This document shows positions 43,738 to 52,813 of a stretch of 64,000 nt of DNA, one piece after another. The stretch's first letter is position 1. Each line of letters opens with the position of its first letter. A program made the position numbers and the translations under genes. The DNA lies in contig NZ_RARC01000003.1 of the NCBI RefSeq assembly GCF_003719305.1, positions 124,001-188,000 on the forward strand, read 5' to 3'. The notes beneath the pieces were generated by a model. That model worked only from the letters and a program-made list of their open reading frames with translations. It was not told where the DNA came from and ran no database searches. Source of the stretch: Mycolicibacterium stellerae. Its GTDB lineage: Bacteria; Actinomycetota; Actinomycetes; Mycobacteriales; Mycobacteriaceae.

Positions 43738-44919
43738 TCAGCCCCCCGACCCGAGTCGCACCGGCATCCGCTTGACGCCGGGCACCATGGTGGCCCTCAT
43801 CCGGTCGACATCGCCGACAAGCTCGAGATCGGGATACCGACCCAGCAGGACCTCGAAGAAGACGCGGGCCTCGAGCCTGGCCAGCTGGGCTCCGACGCAA
43901 GAGTGCTCGCCGCAGCCGAATGCTATGTGCGGGTTGGGATGTCGGGTGATCTTGAAGTCCTCGGCGTCGGAGCCGAATATCTCTTCGTCGCGGTTCGCGG
44001 AGCCGTAGAGCATGACGACCACGTCGCCCTCGCGAATGAGTTGCCCGCGAATCTCGACGTCGGCGGTTGCGGTCCGCGCCATGTGCGTCACGGGGGTGGT
44101 CCAGCGCAGCATTTCCTCAACCGCCGCGGGGATCAGCGACGGGTCCTTGACGAGCTGCCTGCATTGGTCTGGATGGTCGATGAGGGCCAGCGTGCCGAGC
44201 GCGATCAGGTTACGGGTGGTCTCGTTGCCCGCCACGAGCAGCAGGAAGGCGAAGTTCAGCAGATCGTCATCGGTCAGCGTGGCGCCGTCGACCTCAGCGG
44301 TGGTCAGCACCGACAGCATGTCGTTTCTCGGCTCGGCACGCCTGGCGGCGATGAGCTGCTGAAAGTATCCGAACAGCTCGCCGACGGCGACGAGCGCATC
44401 CATTTCGATCTCCGGGTCGGCGTTCCCCGTGCACGCATCCGACCAACGTCGGAACTGTTCCCAGTCGTCGGGCGGCGCACCAAGCAGTTCGGCGATCATC
44501 CTTGTCGGCAGCGGTGCGGCGAGCTCTTCGGCGAACTCGTGGGTGGAGCCCGACGTGACCTCGTCGAGGATCCCATAGACGATCTCGCGCACCTTCGGCT
44601 CGAGGATCGCCACCTGCCGTCGGGTGAAACCGGTGTTGATCAGCTTGCGCATCTGACGGTGCCGCGGCGGGTCGGTGAAGATCAGGTTGCCCTCCTGCAC
44701 CGGGTTCGGCATCACCGGGTCGGGGATGGTGATGCCCTTCGTCGAGGAGAACGTGTTCGGGTTGGTCGACACGTACCGGATGTCCTCGTACTTGAGCAGC
44801 GCCCAGAACTCGGTGACGTCGTTCCAGCACACCGGTGCGGTGGCCCGCAGTTCCTGGTACGCGGGATAGGGATCGCCGATGAAGAAGTCGGGGGAATGCA
44901 GCGGGAACGTTGTAGGCAA
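43738..44919 (-). CDS. cytochrome P450
   Basis: 393 residues, start TTG 44919 supported by AGGAGG seven bases upstream. I-helix AGNETTRN, K-helix EEMLR, and heme loop FGCGEHSCVG with Cys341. Position at the head of an igr-like operon parallels CYP125 (omega-hydroxylation of the cholesterol side chain), so terminal hydroxylation/oxidation of an isoprenoid or steroid-like substrate is the best guess. Redox partners are not in the window. Confidence 0.93.
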   Translation of the reverse strand: MPTTFPLHSPDFFIGDPYPAYQELRATAPVCWNDVTEFWALLKYEDIRYVSTNPNTFSSTKGITIPDPVMPNPVQEGNLIFTDPPRHRQMRKLINTGFTRRQVAILEPKVREIVYGILDEVTSGSTHEFAEELAAPLPTRMIAELLGAPPDDWEQFRRWSDACTGNADPEIEMDALVAVGELFGYFQQLIAARRAEPRNDMLSVLTTAEVDGATLTDDDLLNFAFLLLVAGNETTRNLIALGTLALIDHPDQCRQLVKDPSLIPAAVEEMLRWTTPVTHMARTATADVEIRGQLIREGDVVVMLYGSANRDEEIFGSDAEDFKITRHPNPHIAFGCGEHSCVGAQLARLEARVFFEVLLGRYPDLELVGDVDRMRATMVPGVKRMPVRLGSGG

Positions 44920-44926
44920 CCCCCGG

Positions 44927-44932
44927 CCTCCT
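44927..44932 (-). promoter_or_regulatory. Shine-Dalgarno for the TTG start of the P450
   Basis: AGGAGG on the minus strand, exactly seven bases before TTG 44919; it decides this rare start because no ATG or GTG in frame has a comparable site. Confidence 0.75.
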
Positions 44933-45073
44933 CGACATCGTTGTCGGACAGAGTAGTGGCATCTGTTCGATTCCCTCTGTGTCTACTCGTCGCCAGTTTC
45001 ACTGTCAATAGCCGGTGATCTGTTGGTTCACAACCCAGTTGGCCGGCGGCAATTGACGATCTCGGCCCGACAG

Positions 45074-45094
45074 GTGTACACCATGTGTTGACAC
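45074..45094. promoter_or_regulatory. dyad element in P450/CoA-transferase promoter region
   Basis: A 21-base imperfect inverted repeat with outer arms GTGT and ACAC and an inner ACACCATGTGT core. It lies 23 bases before the CoA-transferase start and 155 bases before the P450 start in the 197-base divergent region. A candidate binding site for the operon's TetR protein. The rest of the region shows no gene. Confidence 0.4.
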
Positions 45095-45116
45095 GCTGAG
45101 CTCGGTGAGGAGCCGC

Positions 45117-47429
45117 ATGGCCGATCCGCTTCAACCGGTGACGGGTGCGCTGGCAGGGCTCCGCGTGGTCGAGATCGCCGACGACATCTCGGGGTCGTAC
45201 TGCACCAAACTGCTCGCCGACCTCGGCGCCGAGGTCACCAAGATCGAGCCGCCGGCCGGAGACCCGCTGCGTGACTGGGGGCCGTTTCCCGGCGCCGTAA
45301 AGGATCCCGACAAGTCCGGGTTGTTCGAGTACCTCAACGCCGGGAAGCATGGGGCGACAATCGATCTCGGCGCTGACGCGTCAGCATCACATTCTCTCAT
45401 CACTTCGGCCGACCTCCTGGTCGACGGAATGTCGCCGGGAGCGCTTGCCTGCTACGGGCTCGATGTGCCCGCACTGGAAGCGCTGCGCCCCGGCCTTGTC
45501 GTCGTACGAATCTCGCCGTTCGGTCAGCACGGACCGCTGCGCGACCGGCAGGTGACACCGCTGACCGTGCAGGCCGCCTCGGGATGGGTCAACCTGCGCG
45601 ATCCCGACCGGCCGCCCGTTCAGGCTGGGGCGAGGATTGCCGAGTACGTCGCGGGTGGCTACGCCGCGTTGAGCGCACTCACCGCACTGAGGACGCTGTC
45701 CGCCGACACACGTCATGTCGTCGAAGTCGACGTATCGGTGATGGAGTCATTGTTGTCGACACTTCCTTACCCGATGTTGTTGGCCGAAAAGATGCGCAGT
45801 CTCGGCATGCCTCCCAACACGAAAGCGGGTCCGGTGCTGGGGGTTGTGCGTGCCGCGGACGGCTGGGTCGGCGTCAACTGTCTGACGGGACAGCACTGGC
45901 TGGACGTCTGCGCGATGCTCGGGCTCCCGGAGTACGGCGAGCATCAGATCGCGGTCATGCTTGGCGGCCCCGAGCGCGCCGAATTCTACGAGAAAGCCCA
46001 GCCGTGGCTCTTGGAGCGAACAGTCGACGAGATCGTCGAACTCGGCCAGGCACTGCGCATTCCGACCACCCCCGTCAACGACGGGGCGACCGTGTTGGAC
46101 TGTCCGCAATACCGCGACCGCGGGTTCTTCACCGAAGCGGGCGGCGATGACTGGTCGTTCCGTCGACCGGGCGCCCCATTCCGGCTGTCGAAGACGCCCG
46201 TCCTTCCGGTTCGGGCAGCACCCCGCCTCGGCGAACCCGCCGCAACCGGTGCGACACAACAGCGCGGGGCCCGCGGCGACCGAGACATGCCGTTCGAGGA
46301 TGTGAGGGTCCTCGACCTTTCGACGTTCTGGGCAGGCGCCTACCTCACCTGCTATCTCGGCGCGTTCGGCGCCGACATCACCAAGGTCGAATCGATCCAA
46401 CGTCCAGACGGGTTTCGCTACTCCGGGGCATACGCCCACGAGGGCGACCTGTGGTACGAGCGCAGCGGAATGTGGCAGGCGACCAACCTGAACAAGCGCG
46501 ACATCACACTCGATCTCACCTCGGACGACGGGCGCGACCTCGCTCGCAGGCTCGCCCGCGACGCCGACGTCGTCGTAGAGAACTTCTCGCCAAGGGTCGT
46601 CGAGCAGTTCGGACTCGACTACGAATCGCTCGTGGCGCTGAAACCCGACGTGATTGCGGTGCGCATGCCAGGGTTCGGATTGCAGGGGCCATGGCGCGAC
46701 TACGTCGGCTGGGCGTACAACTTCGAGCAGACATCGGGGATGGCGGCCGTGACCGGCCACCCGGACGGCCCGCCGTGTGTGCTGCAGGGGCCCGCCGATC
46801 CGATCGTCGGGGTGCACGCCGGGGTGGCACTGCTGGCGGCGCTCGAGCATCGGCGCCGGACCGGCGAAGGTCAACTCATCGAGGTCGCGCAGATCGAGAC
46901 CGCGGCGTGCCTTGCGGCCGAACCCGTGATCGAGTTCTCGATGAACGGGGTGGTTCCGCCGCGTGAGGGCAACCGTCAGCGCGGTTACCTGCAGGGCGTG
47001 TATCCGACGGCCGTCGACGACACGTGGGTGGCGGTTTCCGTCAACGACGATGTCGGACTGGATCACGATGCATTCGACGACGCCGTCGCAGCCTGGACGA
47101 GGACGCTGCAGCCTTCCGACGTGGTAAATATCCTTACCGCACACGGTATTCCGGCTGAAGAGGTGCTCACCGCTGATCGGATGTACGATCTCGCGCAGCT
47201 GGATGCCCGCGGCTTCTACCAGGAACTGAACCACCCGATCACCGGCGTTCACCGCTATCCGGGCTGGCCTTTTCGCATCACGCCGGGACCGGTCGACCAT
47301 CATCGGTTACCGCCGCCGACGCTCGGGCAGCACAATGACGAGGTGCTGCGCGGCCTTGGCTTGTCGGAGCACGAGATCGACGACCTGCGTGCGCGAAAGG
47401 TGATCGGCGAGAAGGCGCTCAACGCATAG
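45117..47429 (+). CDS. double-domain family III CoA-transferase (CaiB/BaiF)
   Basis: 770 residues from ATG 45117 with GAGGAG upstream. Two complete CaiB/BaiF modules in tandem: residues about 10-385 (GLRVVEIADDISGSYCTKLLADLGAEVTKIE) and 400-765 (VRVLDLSTFWAGAYLTCYLGAFGADITKVE). The second has the catalytic Asp561 in GPADPIVGVHAG; the equivalent position in the first is Glu176 in ARIAEYVAGGY, so the first module may be structural. It would activate a carboxylic acid to its CoA ester by exchange. Divergent from the igr-like operon and probably co-regulated, supplying the CoA thioester that operon degrades. Confidence 0.9.
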   Translation: MADPLQPVTGALAGLRVVEIADDISGSYCTKLLADLGAEVTKIEPPAGDPLRDWGPFPGAVKDPDKSGLFEYLNAGKHGATIDLGADASASHSLITSADLLVDGMSPGALACYGLDVPALEALRPGLVVVRISPFGQHGPLRDRQVTPLTVQAASGWVNLRDPDRPPVQAGARIAEYVAGGYAALSALTALRTLSADTRHVVEVDVSVMESLLSTLPYPMLLAEKMRSLGMPPNTKAGPVLGVVRAADGWVGVNCLTGQHWLDVCAMLGLPEYGEHQIAVMLGGPERAEFYEKAQPWLLERTVDEIVELGQALRIPTTPVNDGATVLDCPQYRDRGFFTEAGGDDWSFRRPGAPFRLSKTPVLPVRAAPRLGEPAATGATQQRGARGDRDMPFEDVRVLDLSTFWAGAYLTCYLGAFGADITKVESIQRPDGFRYSGAYAHEGDLWYERSGMWQATNLNKRDITLDLTSDDGRDLARRLARDADVVVENFSPRVVEQFGLDYESLVALKPDVIAVRMPGFGLQGPWRDYVGWAYNFEQTSGMAAVTGHPDGPPCVLQGPADPIVGVHAGVALLAALEHRRRTGEGQLIEVAQIETAACLAAEPVIEFSMNGVVPPREGNRQRGYLQGVYPTAVDDTWVAVSVNDDVGLDHDAFDDAVAAWTRTLQPSDVVNILTAHGIPAEEVLTADRMYDLAQLDARGFYQELNHPITGVHRYPGWPFRITPGPVDHHRLPPPTLGQHNDEVLRGLGLSEHEIDDLRARKVIGEKALNA

Positions 47430-48909
47430 CTCGCGCTGTCTCCACGGCTGCCCAGTATCGCTGTTCCCGTTCGGTCAACTCGTTGGATGTGATCGCACCG
47501 AATGCGGCCGCATCGCGCGCGAACCGGGCCGGTGCGTCGGGTAACGCGTCTGGGCCCTGCAGCCGGAAGCAACTCGGGGCGAGCGGACCGAAAAGCAAGG
47601 CGCGGCGCAGGTGCGGCCAGTCGTCCGGATTCGGTTCGACCCCTGCGGCCCTGGCGAAAGACAACGCCACCAGGTTCATTCGGCTCTTCTGCGACGTTCC
47701 GCGCCGCGCGCGGTAGGCGTCGACCGCTGACCGAAGCTCGCCGTCGCCCGGTTCGGGGATGACGCCGCCCCAGGTGTAGGCAACCCAGCGGGCCTGAAGT
47801 TCCAGCGGCACAAAGTATCCGCCCGACTGGTCCCACATGCCGACGAAGGCCAACCCGGGAAGATCGGGGTGGAAGGTGTAGCGGTCGGCATCCAGGTGCA
47901 CCGTGTCGAGGCCGACCACCGACCGTATCTGGTCGTCAAGGAATGGCAGATCGAGTTCGAAGCCGGTGCCGAACAAGATCCCGTCGAAGGCGTCGGTCGA
48001 CCCGTCGGTGAAGGTCACCGTCTTGCCGTCGACCGATTCCAGCCACGGCCGCACCGTGATTCGGCCCTCCGCCACCAGCGGCAGATACTGCTGGGCCAGC
48101 GTGACGCCCGCCGCGAACAGCGACGGGTCAGGCGCGGGCGCTCCGTATTGCTCCGGGCTGCCACCGGCCTCGAGCACGATCTCCTTCAACTGGCGATCGA
48201 TCTCGGCAGGCGGGAGGGTCTCGTTCGCAAGAGTTCCGTACCGCGTGAAGATCCGGGAATCCGACGGCACCGCTGCGGCGAACTTCGGCAGGACGTACCG
48301 CTGACGCCGTTGGGCCACCACGACGCGCACGCCGAGTTGAGCCAGTTCCGAGGCTATTTCGAGTGCGCTGATGGCACCGCCCGCAACAAGAACACTCTTC
48401 CCGAGGTAGGGATGTGACTCCCGGTACCTGTAGGTCGGCATCGCCCCTGCCGTGCCGGTGAATGTGTCGAGTCCGGGAACGGTTGGTACGTAGGGTGATT
48501 GGAACCGTCCGCTTGCCACGATGACCCGTTCGAACGTCTCCGCTGTGCCGGAACTTTCGACGAGCCAGCCGGCGTCGCTGCGGCTGAGAAGCTCGACCCG
48601 TGTGCCGAACCGGATGCGCGACGTCAGGGCGAACGTCTCGGCGTAGCGATGCAGGTACGCGAGGATGTCGCGGTTCGACGGGAACGTCAGGTCCTTCTCG
48701 TGCTCCAGGTCGCTGAAGGAGGTGAGGATCCTGCTGGTGTTGGTGTGCATCGTCGGCCAGACCCCGCTGATGCCGGCGGTCCCGGTCCACTGCCCGCCGA
48801 GCGTCTGAGTCTGCTCGAAGATCGTCGGCTCGAACCCCTGCGCCAGCAGCCAACGCGCCGCGACCAGGCCTCCCGGGCCTGCCCCGATTACGGCAACGCT
48901 TCCTGTCAT
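47419..48909 (-). CDS. flavin-containing monooxygenase
   Basis: 496 residues from ATG 48909; a TTG at 48945 is possible but lacks a Shine-Dalgarno. FAD motif VAVIGAGPGGLVAARWLL, then EQTQTLGGQW, and the second dinucleotide fold SVLVAGGAISALEIASELAQLG for NADPH. The FMO/Baeyer-Villiger fingerprint FxGxxxHxxxY/F is only partly recognisable (ESHPYLGKSV), so N-hydroxylation, S-oxidation or ketone oxidation are all possible. The stop overlaps the convergent CoA-transferase by 11 bases. Confidence 0.85.
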   Translation of the reverse strand: MTGSVAVIGAGPGGLVAARWLLAQGFEPTIFEQTQTLGGQWTGTAGISGVWPTMHTNTSRILTSFSDLEHEKDLTFPSNRDILAYLHRYAETFALTSRIRFGTRVELLSRSDAGWLVESSGTAETFERVIVASGRFQSPYVPTVPGLDTFTGTAGAMPTYRYRESHPYLGKSVLVAGGAISALEIASELAQLGVRVVVAQRRQRYVLPKFAAAVPSDSRIFTRYGTLANETLPPAEIDRQLKEIVLEAGGSPEQYGAPAPDPSLFAAGVTLAQQYLPLVAEGRITVRPWLESVDGKTVTFTDGSTDAFDGILFGTGFELDLPFLDDQIRSVVGLDTVHLDADRYTFHPDLPGLAFVGMWDQSGGYFVPLELQARWVAYTWGGVIPEPGDGELRSAVDAYRARRGTSQKSRMNLVALSFARAAGVEPNPDDWPHLRRALLFGPLAPSCFRLQGPDALPDAPARFARDAAAFGAITSNELTEREQRYWAAVETARAMR

Positions 48910-48949
48910 CTCCCGAACTGTCGCATAGGTGTCAATTAGGCTCAACGAC

Positions 48950-50509
48950 GTGCCGGAAACGTCGTACGCACCATGCGGCGACCTCAGCCTGGCCTACCAG
49001 GTGTTCGGCGACGGGCCTGTTGAGCTGGTCTATGCGGGCTCCTTCGTCAGCCATGTCGAGCTCTTCTGGGCGCTACCCGAATACGAGGCCTTCATGAACC
49101 GGCTGGCTACGTTCTGTCGGGTGGTCGTATTCGACAAGGCCGGGGTCGGGCTCTCGGATCCCGTACCCAAGATCCGGACGCTCGACGACAGGGCAGCTGA
49201 GATCGAGGCCGTCATGGATGCGGTCGGCTTCCGCACGGCTGCCTTGATGGGCATCAGCGAGGGCGGCCCGGCAACCATGGTCTTCGCCGCGACACGTCCC
49301 GAACGGACGCGGGCGCTGGTTCTTACCGGCACAGCAGCGTATGTGCCGTCCAACAGCTGGGACGACGTCGACCTCGACCCGGCCGAGTTGAGGGCCCGTG
49401 GACTCGTCGAACTGGGTGAGGAATACACCCCGTCTGTCGATCAGATCGCGGACACGCAGAAGTTCGCGCGCTCCGTTCGATCGGGCTGGGGCAGCGGCGA
49501 AGCCCTCAGAACAGTCATTCCGTCCGCGCCGTCGGTCCGTCAGCTCGGAATGTTGGAGCGAATGAGCGCGAGCCCGGGAATGGCAAGGGCGACGCTCGAA
49601 GCGACCTTCCACCTGGACGTCCGCTCGGTTCTGTCCGCGATCAGCGCGCCCACCCTCGTCGTCCATGCGAAGGCCGACCCTATTGCTCCCGTGCAGTTCG
49701 GCAGATACCTCGCCGACAACATCCCCGGCGCACGAATGGTGGAGGTCGACGGCGCTGATCATGCACCATGGATGACCGACCCCGACAGGGTCGTCGCCGA
49801 GGTCGAGGAGTTGCTTACGGGCAGCCATGCGGCACCGGCGCGGTCACACCGTGCTCTGCGCACCGTGCTGTTCACCGACATCGTCGCGTCGACGGAACGC
49901 GCGGCCGCGGCGGGTGACGAGCGATGGCGCGCCACACTGAATCGTCTTGGCGACGGCACCGCGGAAGCCGCCGCGCGCTTCGACGGGATGGTGGTGAAAA
50001 GCACCGGCGACGGTCACCTGATCACGTTCGAGGGACCGACCCAGGCGATCCGCTGTGCAGAAGCCCTGCGCGACGATGCCGAGGGGCTGGGTATCGAAAT
50101 CCGCGTCGGCATCCACACCGGCGAGTGCGAACTGATGGACGCCGACATCGGCGGAATCGCGGTCCACATCGCCGCCCGGATCCTGGGGCAGGCGGGTGGC
50201 GGTGAGATCGTCGTGTCGCGAACGGTGCGTGACCTCGTGGTCGGCTCCGGCATCGGGTTCGCCGATCGCGGCAGCGTCGAACTGCGAGGAGTACCGGGCA
50301 GCTGGGAGTTGCTGATCGTGAATCATTGTGGAGCGCAGAGTGATTCGGCCGAGGCAAGGCTCGCGTCAGCGCCGACACCGGGCCCACGGGCCGCGATGCG
50401 ACGGTCAGACCGCGCGGTGGCGCTCGTGGCGAAACGGACCCCATGGATACTTCGCGGCATGTCCCGCATAGCCCCGACGACAACGAGACCAGCCAACAAT
50501 GACGCGTAA
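48950..50509 (+). CDS. alpha/beta hydrolase–class III adenylate cyclase fusion
   Basis: 519 residues. GTG 48950 gives the family opening VPETSYAPCGDLSLAYQ; GTG 48929 would add seven residues. Residues about 10-285 are an alpha/beta hydrolase with nucleophile Ser in LMGISEGGPA, Asp in VHAKADP and His in VDGADHAPW. Residues about 300-465 are a class III cyclase: RTVLFTDIVASTERAA (metal Asp), MVVKSTGDGHLITFEG (Lys and second Asp), IRVGIHTGE and AVHIAARI. No membrane segment. The hydrolase part may sense or cleave a small ligand and set cAMP production; such fusions are common in mycobacteria. Confidence 0.9.
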   Translation: MPETSYAPCGDLSLAYQVFGDGPVELVYAGSFVSHVELFWALPEYEAFMNRLATFCRVVVFDKAGVGLSDPVPKIRTLDDRAAEIEAVMDAVGFRTAALMGISEGGPATMVFAATRPERTRALVLTGTAAYVPSNSWDDVDLDPAELRARGLVELGEEYTPSVDQIADTQKFARSVRSGWGSGEALRTVIPSAPSVRQLGMLERMSASPGMARATLEATFHLDVRSVLSAISAPTLVVHAKADPIAPVQFGRYLADNIPGARMVEVDGADHAPWMTDPDRVVAEVEELLTGSHAAPARSHRALRTVLFTDIVASTERAAAAGDERWRATLNRLGDGTAEAAARFDGMVVKSTGDGHLITFEGPTQAIRCAEALRDDAEGLGIEIRVGIHTGECELMDADIGGIAVHIAARILGQAGGGEIVVSRTVRDLVVGSGIGFADRGSVELRGVPGSWELLIVNHCGAQSDSAEARLASAPTPGPRAAMRRSDRAVALVAKRTPWILRGMSRIAPTTTRPANNDA

Positions 50510-51443
50510 GCCTCAGGTCTCGCTTTACCTGACCACATATACCGATGATCCAAACCACGATTGGAATGCGACGCTCGACTTGGCTCGTGCCATGGACGAA
50601 GCCGGCGTGGATCGCGTCGTCGTCGCCGATCATCTGGTATTTGGTGAGAACCTCAACGCCTATGGGGATCCCGCGATCGGCGGAATGAAGGGTGGCAGGC
50701 AGCCGACAGGGCCGGATGGCAATTGGCTCGAGCCGTTGATCTTCTTGACTACGGTGGCCGCCACGACGACCCGCATCCGGTTGGGCAACGCAATCCTGCT
50801 CGCGGCGTTACGACGACCGGCCGTGCTGGCCAAACAGTTGGCGACGATGGACGTGCTGTCCGGTGGCCGCATCGACCTGGGCGTCGGTGTCGGCTGGCAG
50901 CGCGAGGAGTACGACGCCGTCGGGCTGCGGTTCGAGGATCGCGGGCGCCTGCTCGACCACACGTTGGAGGTCTGCCAACTCCTCTGGACGCAGCAGCGTG
51001 CGGCCTACGACTCGCCAGAGCTGTCTTTCGACGGCATTCACCAGATGCCAAAGCCGATGCAGGCCAGGGGAATACCGGTCTGGATCAGTGGCACAGTGAA
51101 CAAGAGGGTGGCGCGTCGCTTGAGTCGATTCGGCACTCGGTGGATCCCGTGGGGTGCCGACATCGTCAACCTCGAAGAATCCGTACCGGCGATGAAGCAG
51201 ATGATCGCCGACGTGGGAGGCGATCCAACCGACCTCGAGGTGCAGGGCACAGCCGTGTTGAAGAAGGGTCCAGACGGCGCCATCGATGTAGACGCATCCG
51301 TCGCCGCGGTGCCCAAGCAGGTCGCCGCCGGAGCCACCGATATCCGTTTCGGCGGGTCGCTTCCCGATGATCCCGCACAGGCCACCGAGCAGTTGTCGCA
51401 GTTGGTGACCGCCTTTCGCGAGGTGGCGCCAGGCGATGGTTAA
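50499..51443 (+). CDS. LLM-class F420-dependent oxidoreductase
   Basis: 314 residues, start ATG 50499 eleven bases inside the cyclase gene. Luciferase-like barrel: VSLYLTTYTDDPNHDWNATLDLARAMDEAGVDRVVVADHL, TTTRIRLGNAILLAALRRPAVLAKQLATMDVLSGGRIDLGVGVGWQREEYDA-type strands. Cofactor probably F420. Substrate unknown; overlap suggests co-expression with the cyclase. Confidence 0.87.
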   Translation: MTRKPQVSLYLTTYTDDPNHDWNATLDLARAMDEAGVDRVVVADHLVFGENLNAYGDPAIGGMKGGRQPTGPDGNWLEPLIFLTTVAATTTRIRLGNAILLAALRRPAVLAKQLATMDVLSGGRIDLGVGVGWQREEYDAVGLRFEDRGRLLDHTLEVCQLLWTQQRAAYDSPELSFDGIHQMPKPMQARGIPVWISGTVNKRVARRLSRFGTRWIPWGADIVNLEESVPAMKQMIADVGGDPTDLEVQGTAVLKKGPDGAIDVDASVAAVPKQVAAGATDIRFGGSLPDDPAQATEQLSQLVTAFREVAPGDG

Positions 51444-51590
51444 CTCCGGCTAGCGGCCATTTCTACACCTGGGTCGTGATTCCCGCGCGCTGATCCACAA
51501 CCCTGCTGCAGAATTCGGGGATAGCACTTCGTGCGCGCTGAAGATCGGGCCTTGGGGCGCCGACGCTGGGCGCCTGATGTCTCGGTACAT

Positions 51591-52133
51591 CTAGCCGGGC
51601 TTGGTGATCGCGAGCACCTCGGCGGCAGGCAGCGCGGCGAGTACCTCCGATGTGGCGAGCAGTTTGGAGCCGCGAACGCCGCTGCCGATGATGACGCGCT
51701 CCTGTTCGACGACATTCTGATCGACCAGAATCGGCCAGTTCGTCGGCAGCCCGACCGGGGTGATGCCGCCGTACTCCATCCCGGTCAGCGACACCGCAGT
51801 GTCCATGGAGGCAAACGAAATCTTGCGCGCATCAAGGTGTTTGCGCACCACACCGTTGACGTCGGCTCGGGTGGTCGCCAGCACCATGCATGCCGCGTAC
51901 CACACGCGGTCGGCCCGCTTGGCCTCGACGACGACACAGTTCGCCGAGACATCCAGCCCGATGTCATAGTGCTCGCAGAAGGCCGCGGTGTCGGCGAGGT
52001 CGGGGTCGATCGCGCTGACCCACAGCCCGTCACCGCCCGCCTGATCGATGTAGCGGCGGACGGCATCACCGACCAGGCTCATCGCCTCGCCTACCGCGGC
52101 GAACGTCAGCTTTCCCACATCCACTCTGTCCAC
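51591..52133 (-). CDS. YbaK/EbsC-type aminoacyl-tRNA deacylase
   Basis: 180 residues. The YbaK core is recognisable: FCEHYDIGLDVSANCVVVEAKR, VRKHLDARKISFASMDTAVSLTGMEYGGITPVG and the late GSGVRGSKLLATSEVLAAL. Lys in ARKISF is the expected functional residue. Family members hydrolyse mischarged Cys-tRNA-Pro or similar; some paralogues have other roles. The 147 bases on its 3' side (51444-51590), shared with the convergent LLM gene, hold no gene I can support. Confidence 0.82.
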   Translation of the reverse strand: MDRVDVGKLTFAAVGEAMSLVGDAVRRYIDQAGGDGLWVSAIDPDLADTAAFCEHYDIGLDVSANCVVVEAKRADRVWYAACMVLATTRADVNGVVRKHLDARKISFASMDTAVSLTGMEYGGITPVGLPTNWPILVDQNVVEQERVIIGSGVRGSKLLATSEVLAALPAAEVLAITKPG

Positions 52134-52142
52134 GCCTGCGTC

Positions 52143-52340
52143 CTACCCTTCTGTGCTGCTGAACCGCTCACCGATGTAATCGAGCAACCGCGGGTCATCG
52201 GAGCTGAACCGGTCCACCTCTTCACCGCCGTCGCATCGCATCAATGCGACCGTCACCCGACCCTGTTTCCGGGAGACGACCGACCAGACGGCGCCGCAGT
52301 CCTCCCATCGCTGAAGTTCTGCGACCCGATCGCTGCCCAT
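52143..52340 (-). CDS. small conserved hypothetical protein
   Basis: 65 residues from ATG 52340 (MGSDRVAELQRWEDCGAVWSVV); an in-frame upstream start at 52388 would cross the divergent promoter. Predicted beta-rich, Asp/Glu-rich, with EEVDRFSSDDPRLLDYIGER at the end. No named family. Ten bases upstream of the YbaK-like gene on the same strand, so co-transcribed. Confidence 0.65.
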   Translation of the reverse strand: MGSDRVAELQRWEDCGAVWSVVSRKQGRVTVALMRCDGGEEVDRFSSDDPRLLDYIGERFSSTEG

Positions 52341-52375
52341 GCCTCTACGATTCCACGCTGTCGTAGGCTTCGGCC

Positions 52376-52801
52376 GTGGGTGCGGCATCTGCCGTCGCGG
52401 TCGCGGCGATCTTCGTGTGGCTGGGCATGGTGGTGGCGATCTCGTTCATCGAAGCGCCGCTGAAATTCCGTGCTCCCGGGGTCACCCTGCAGATCGGTCT
52501 CGGCATCGGCCGCTTGGTTTTCCGCGCCCTCAACGGCTGCGAACTCCTGCTCGCCGGCCTCGTGGCGGTCGCTTTCGTCGTCGACGCACCTGCCGTCGGG
52601 GCAGCCGTGGCGGCCGGCGTCGCGATGGTCACGCTGTTGGCGCAGGTGCTGGTGGTGCGGCCGCAGCTGACCAGACGGTCGGATGCGGTCCTCGCAGGCG
52701 GCGATGGGCCGCGGTCACGCGCCCACTGGGTGTACATCGGGCTGGAGGTCATCAAGGTCGCCGCGTTGCTCATCGCGGGCATCGCGGCGCTGATGGCGTG
52801 A
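52376..52801 (+). CDS. small four-helix membrane protein
   Basis: 141 residues from GTG 52376. Four hydrophobic segments at about 2-24, 50-70, 72-94 and 118-140; a conserved FIEAPLKFRAPGV after helix 1 and RSRAHWVYIGLEVIKV before helix 4. Resembles DUF4149-like small membrane proteins, but I cannot fix the family. Precedes an LLM oxidoreductase by 12 bases. Confidence 0.7.
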   Translation: MGAASAVAVAAIFVWLGMVVAISFIEAPLKFRAPGVTLQIGLGIGRLVFRALNGCELLLAGLVAVAFVVDAPAVGAAVAAGVAMVTLLAQVLVVRPQLTRRSDAVLAGGDGPRSRAHWVYIGLEVIKVAALLIAGIAALMA

Positions 52802-52813
52802 GACGATCGGCGG

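Noticed and set aside
45747..47303. 518-codon open frame opposite the CoA-transferase
   Set aside because: Arg/His-rich translation with no domain; a shadow of high-GC third positions in the real gene.
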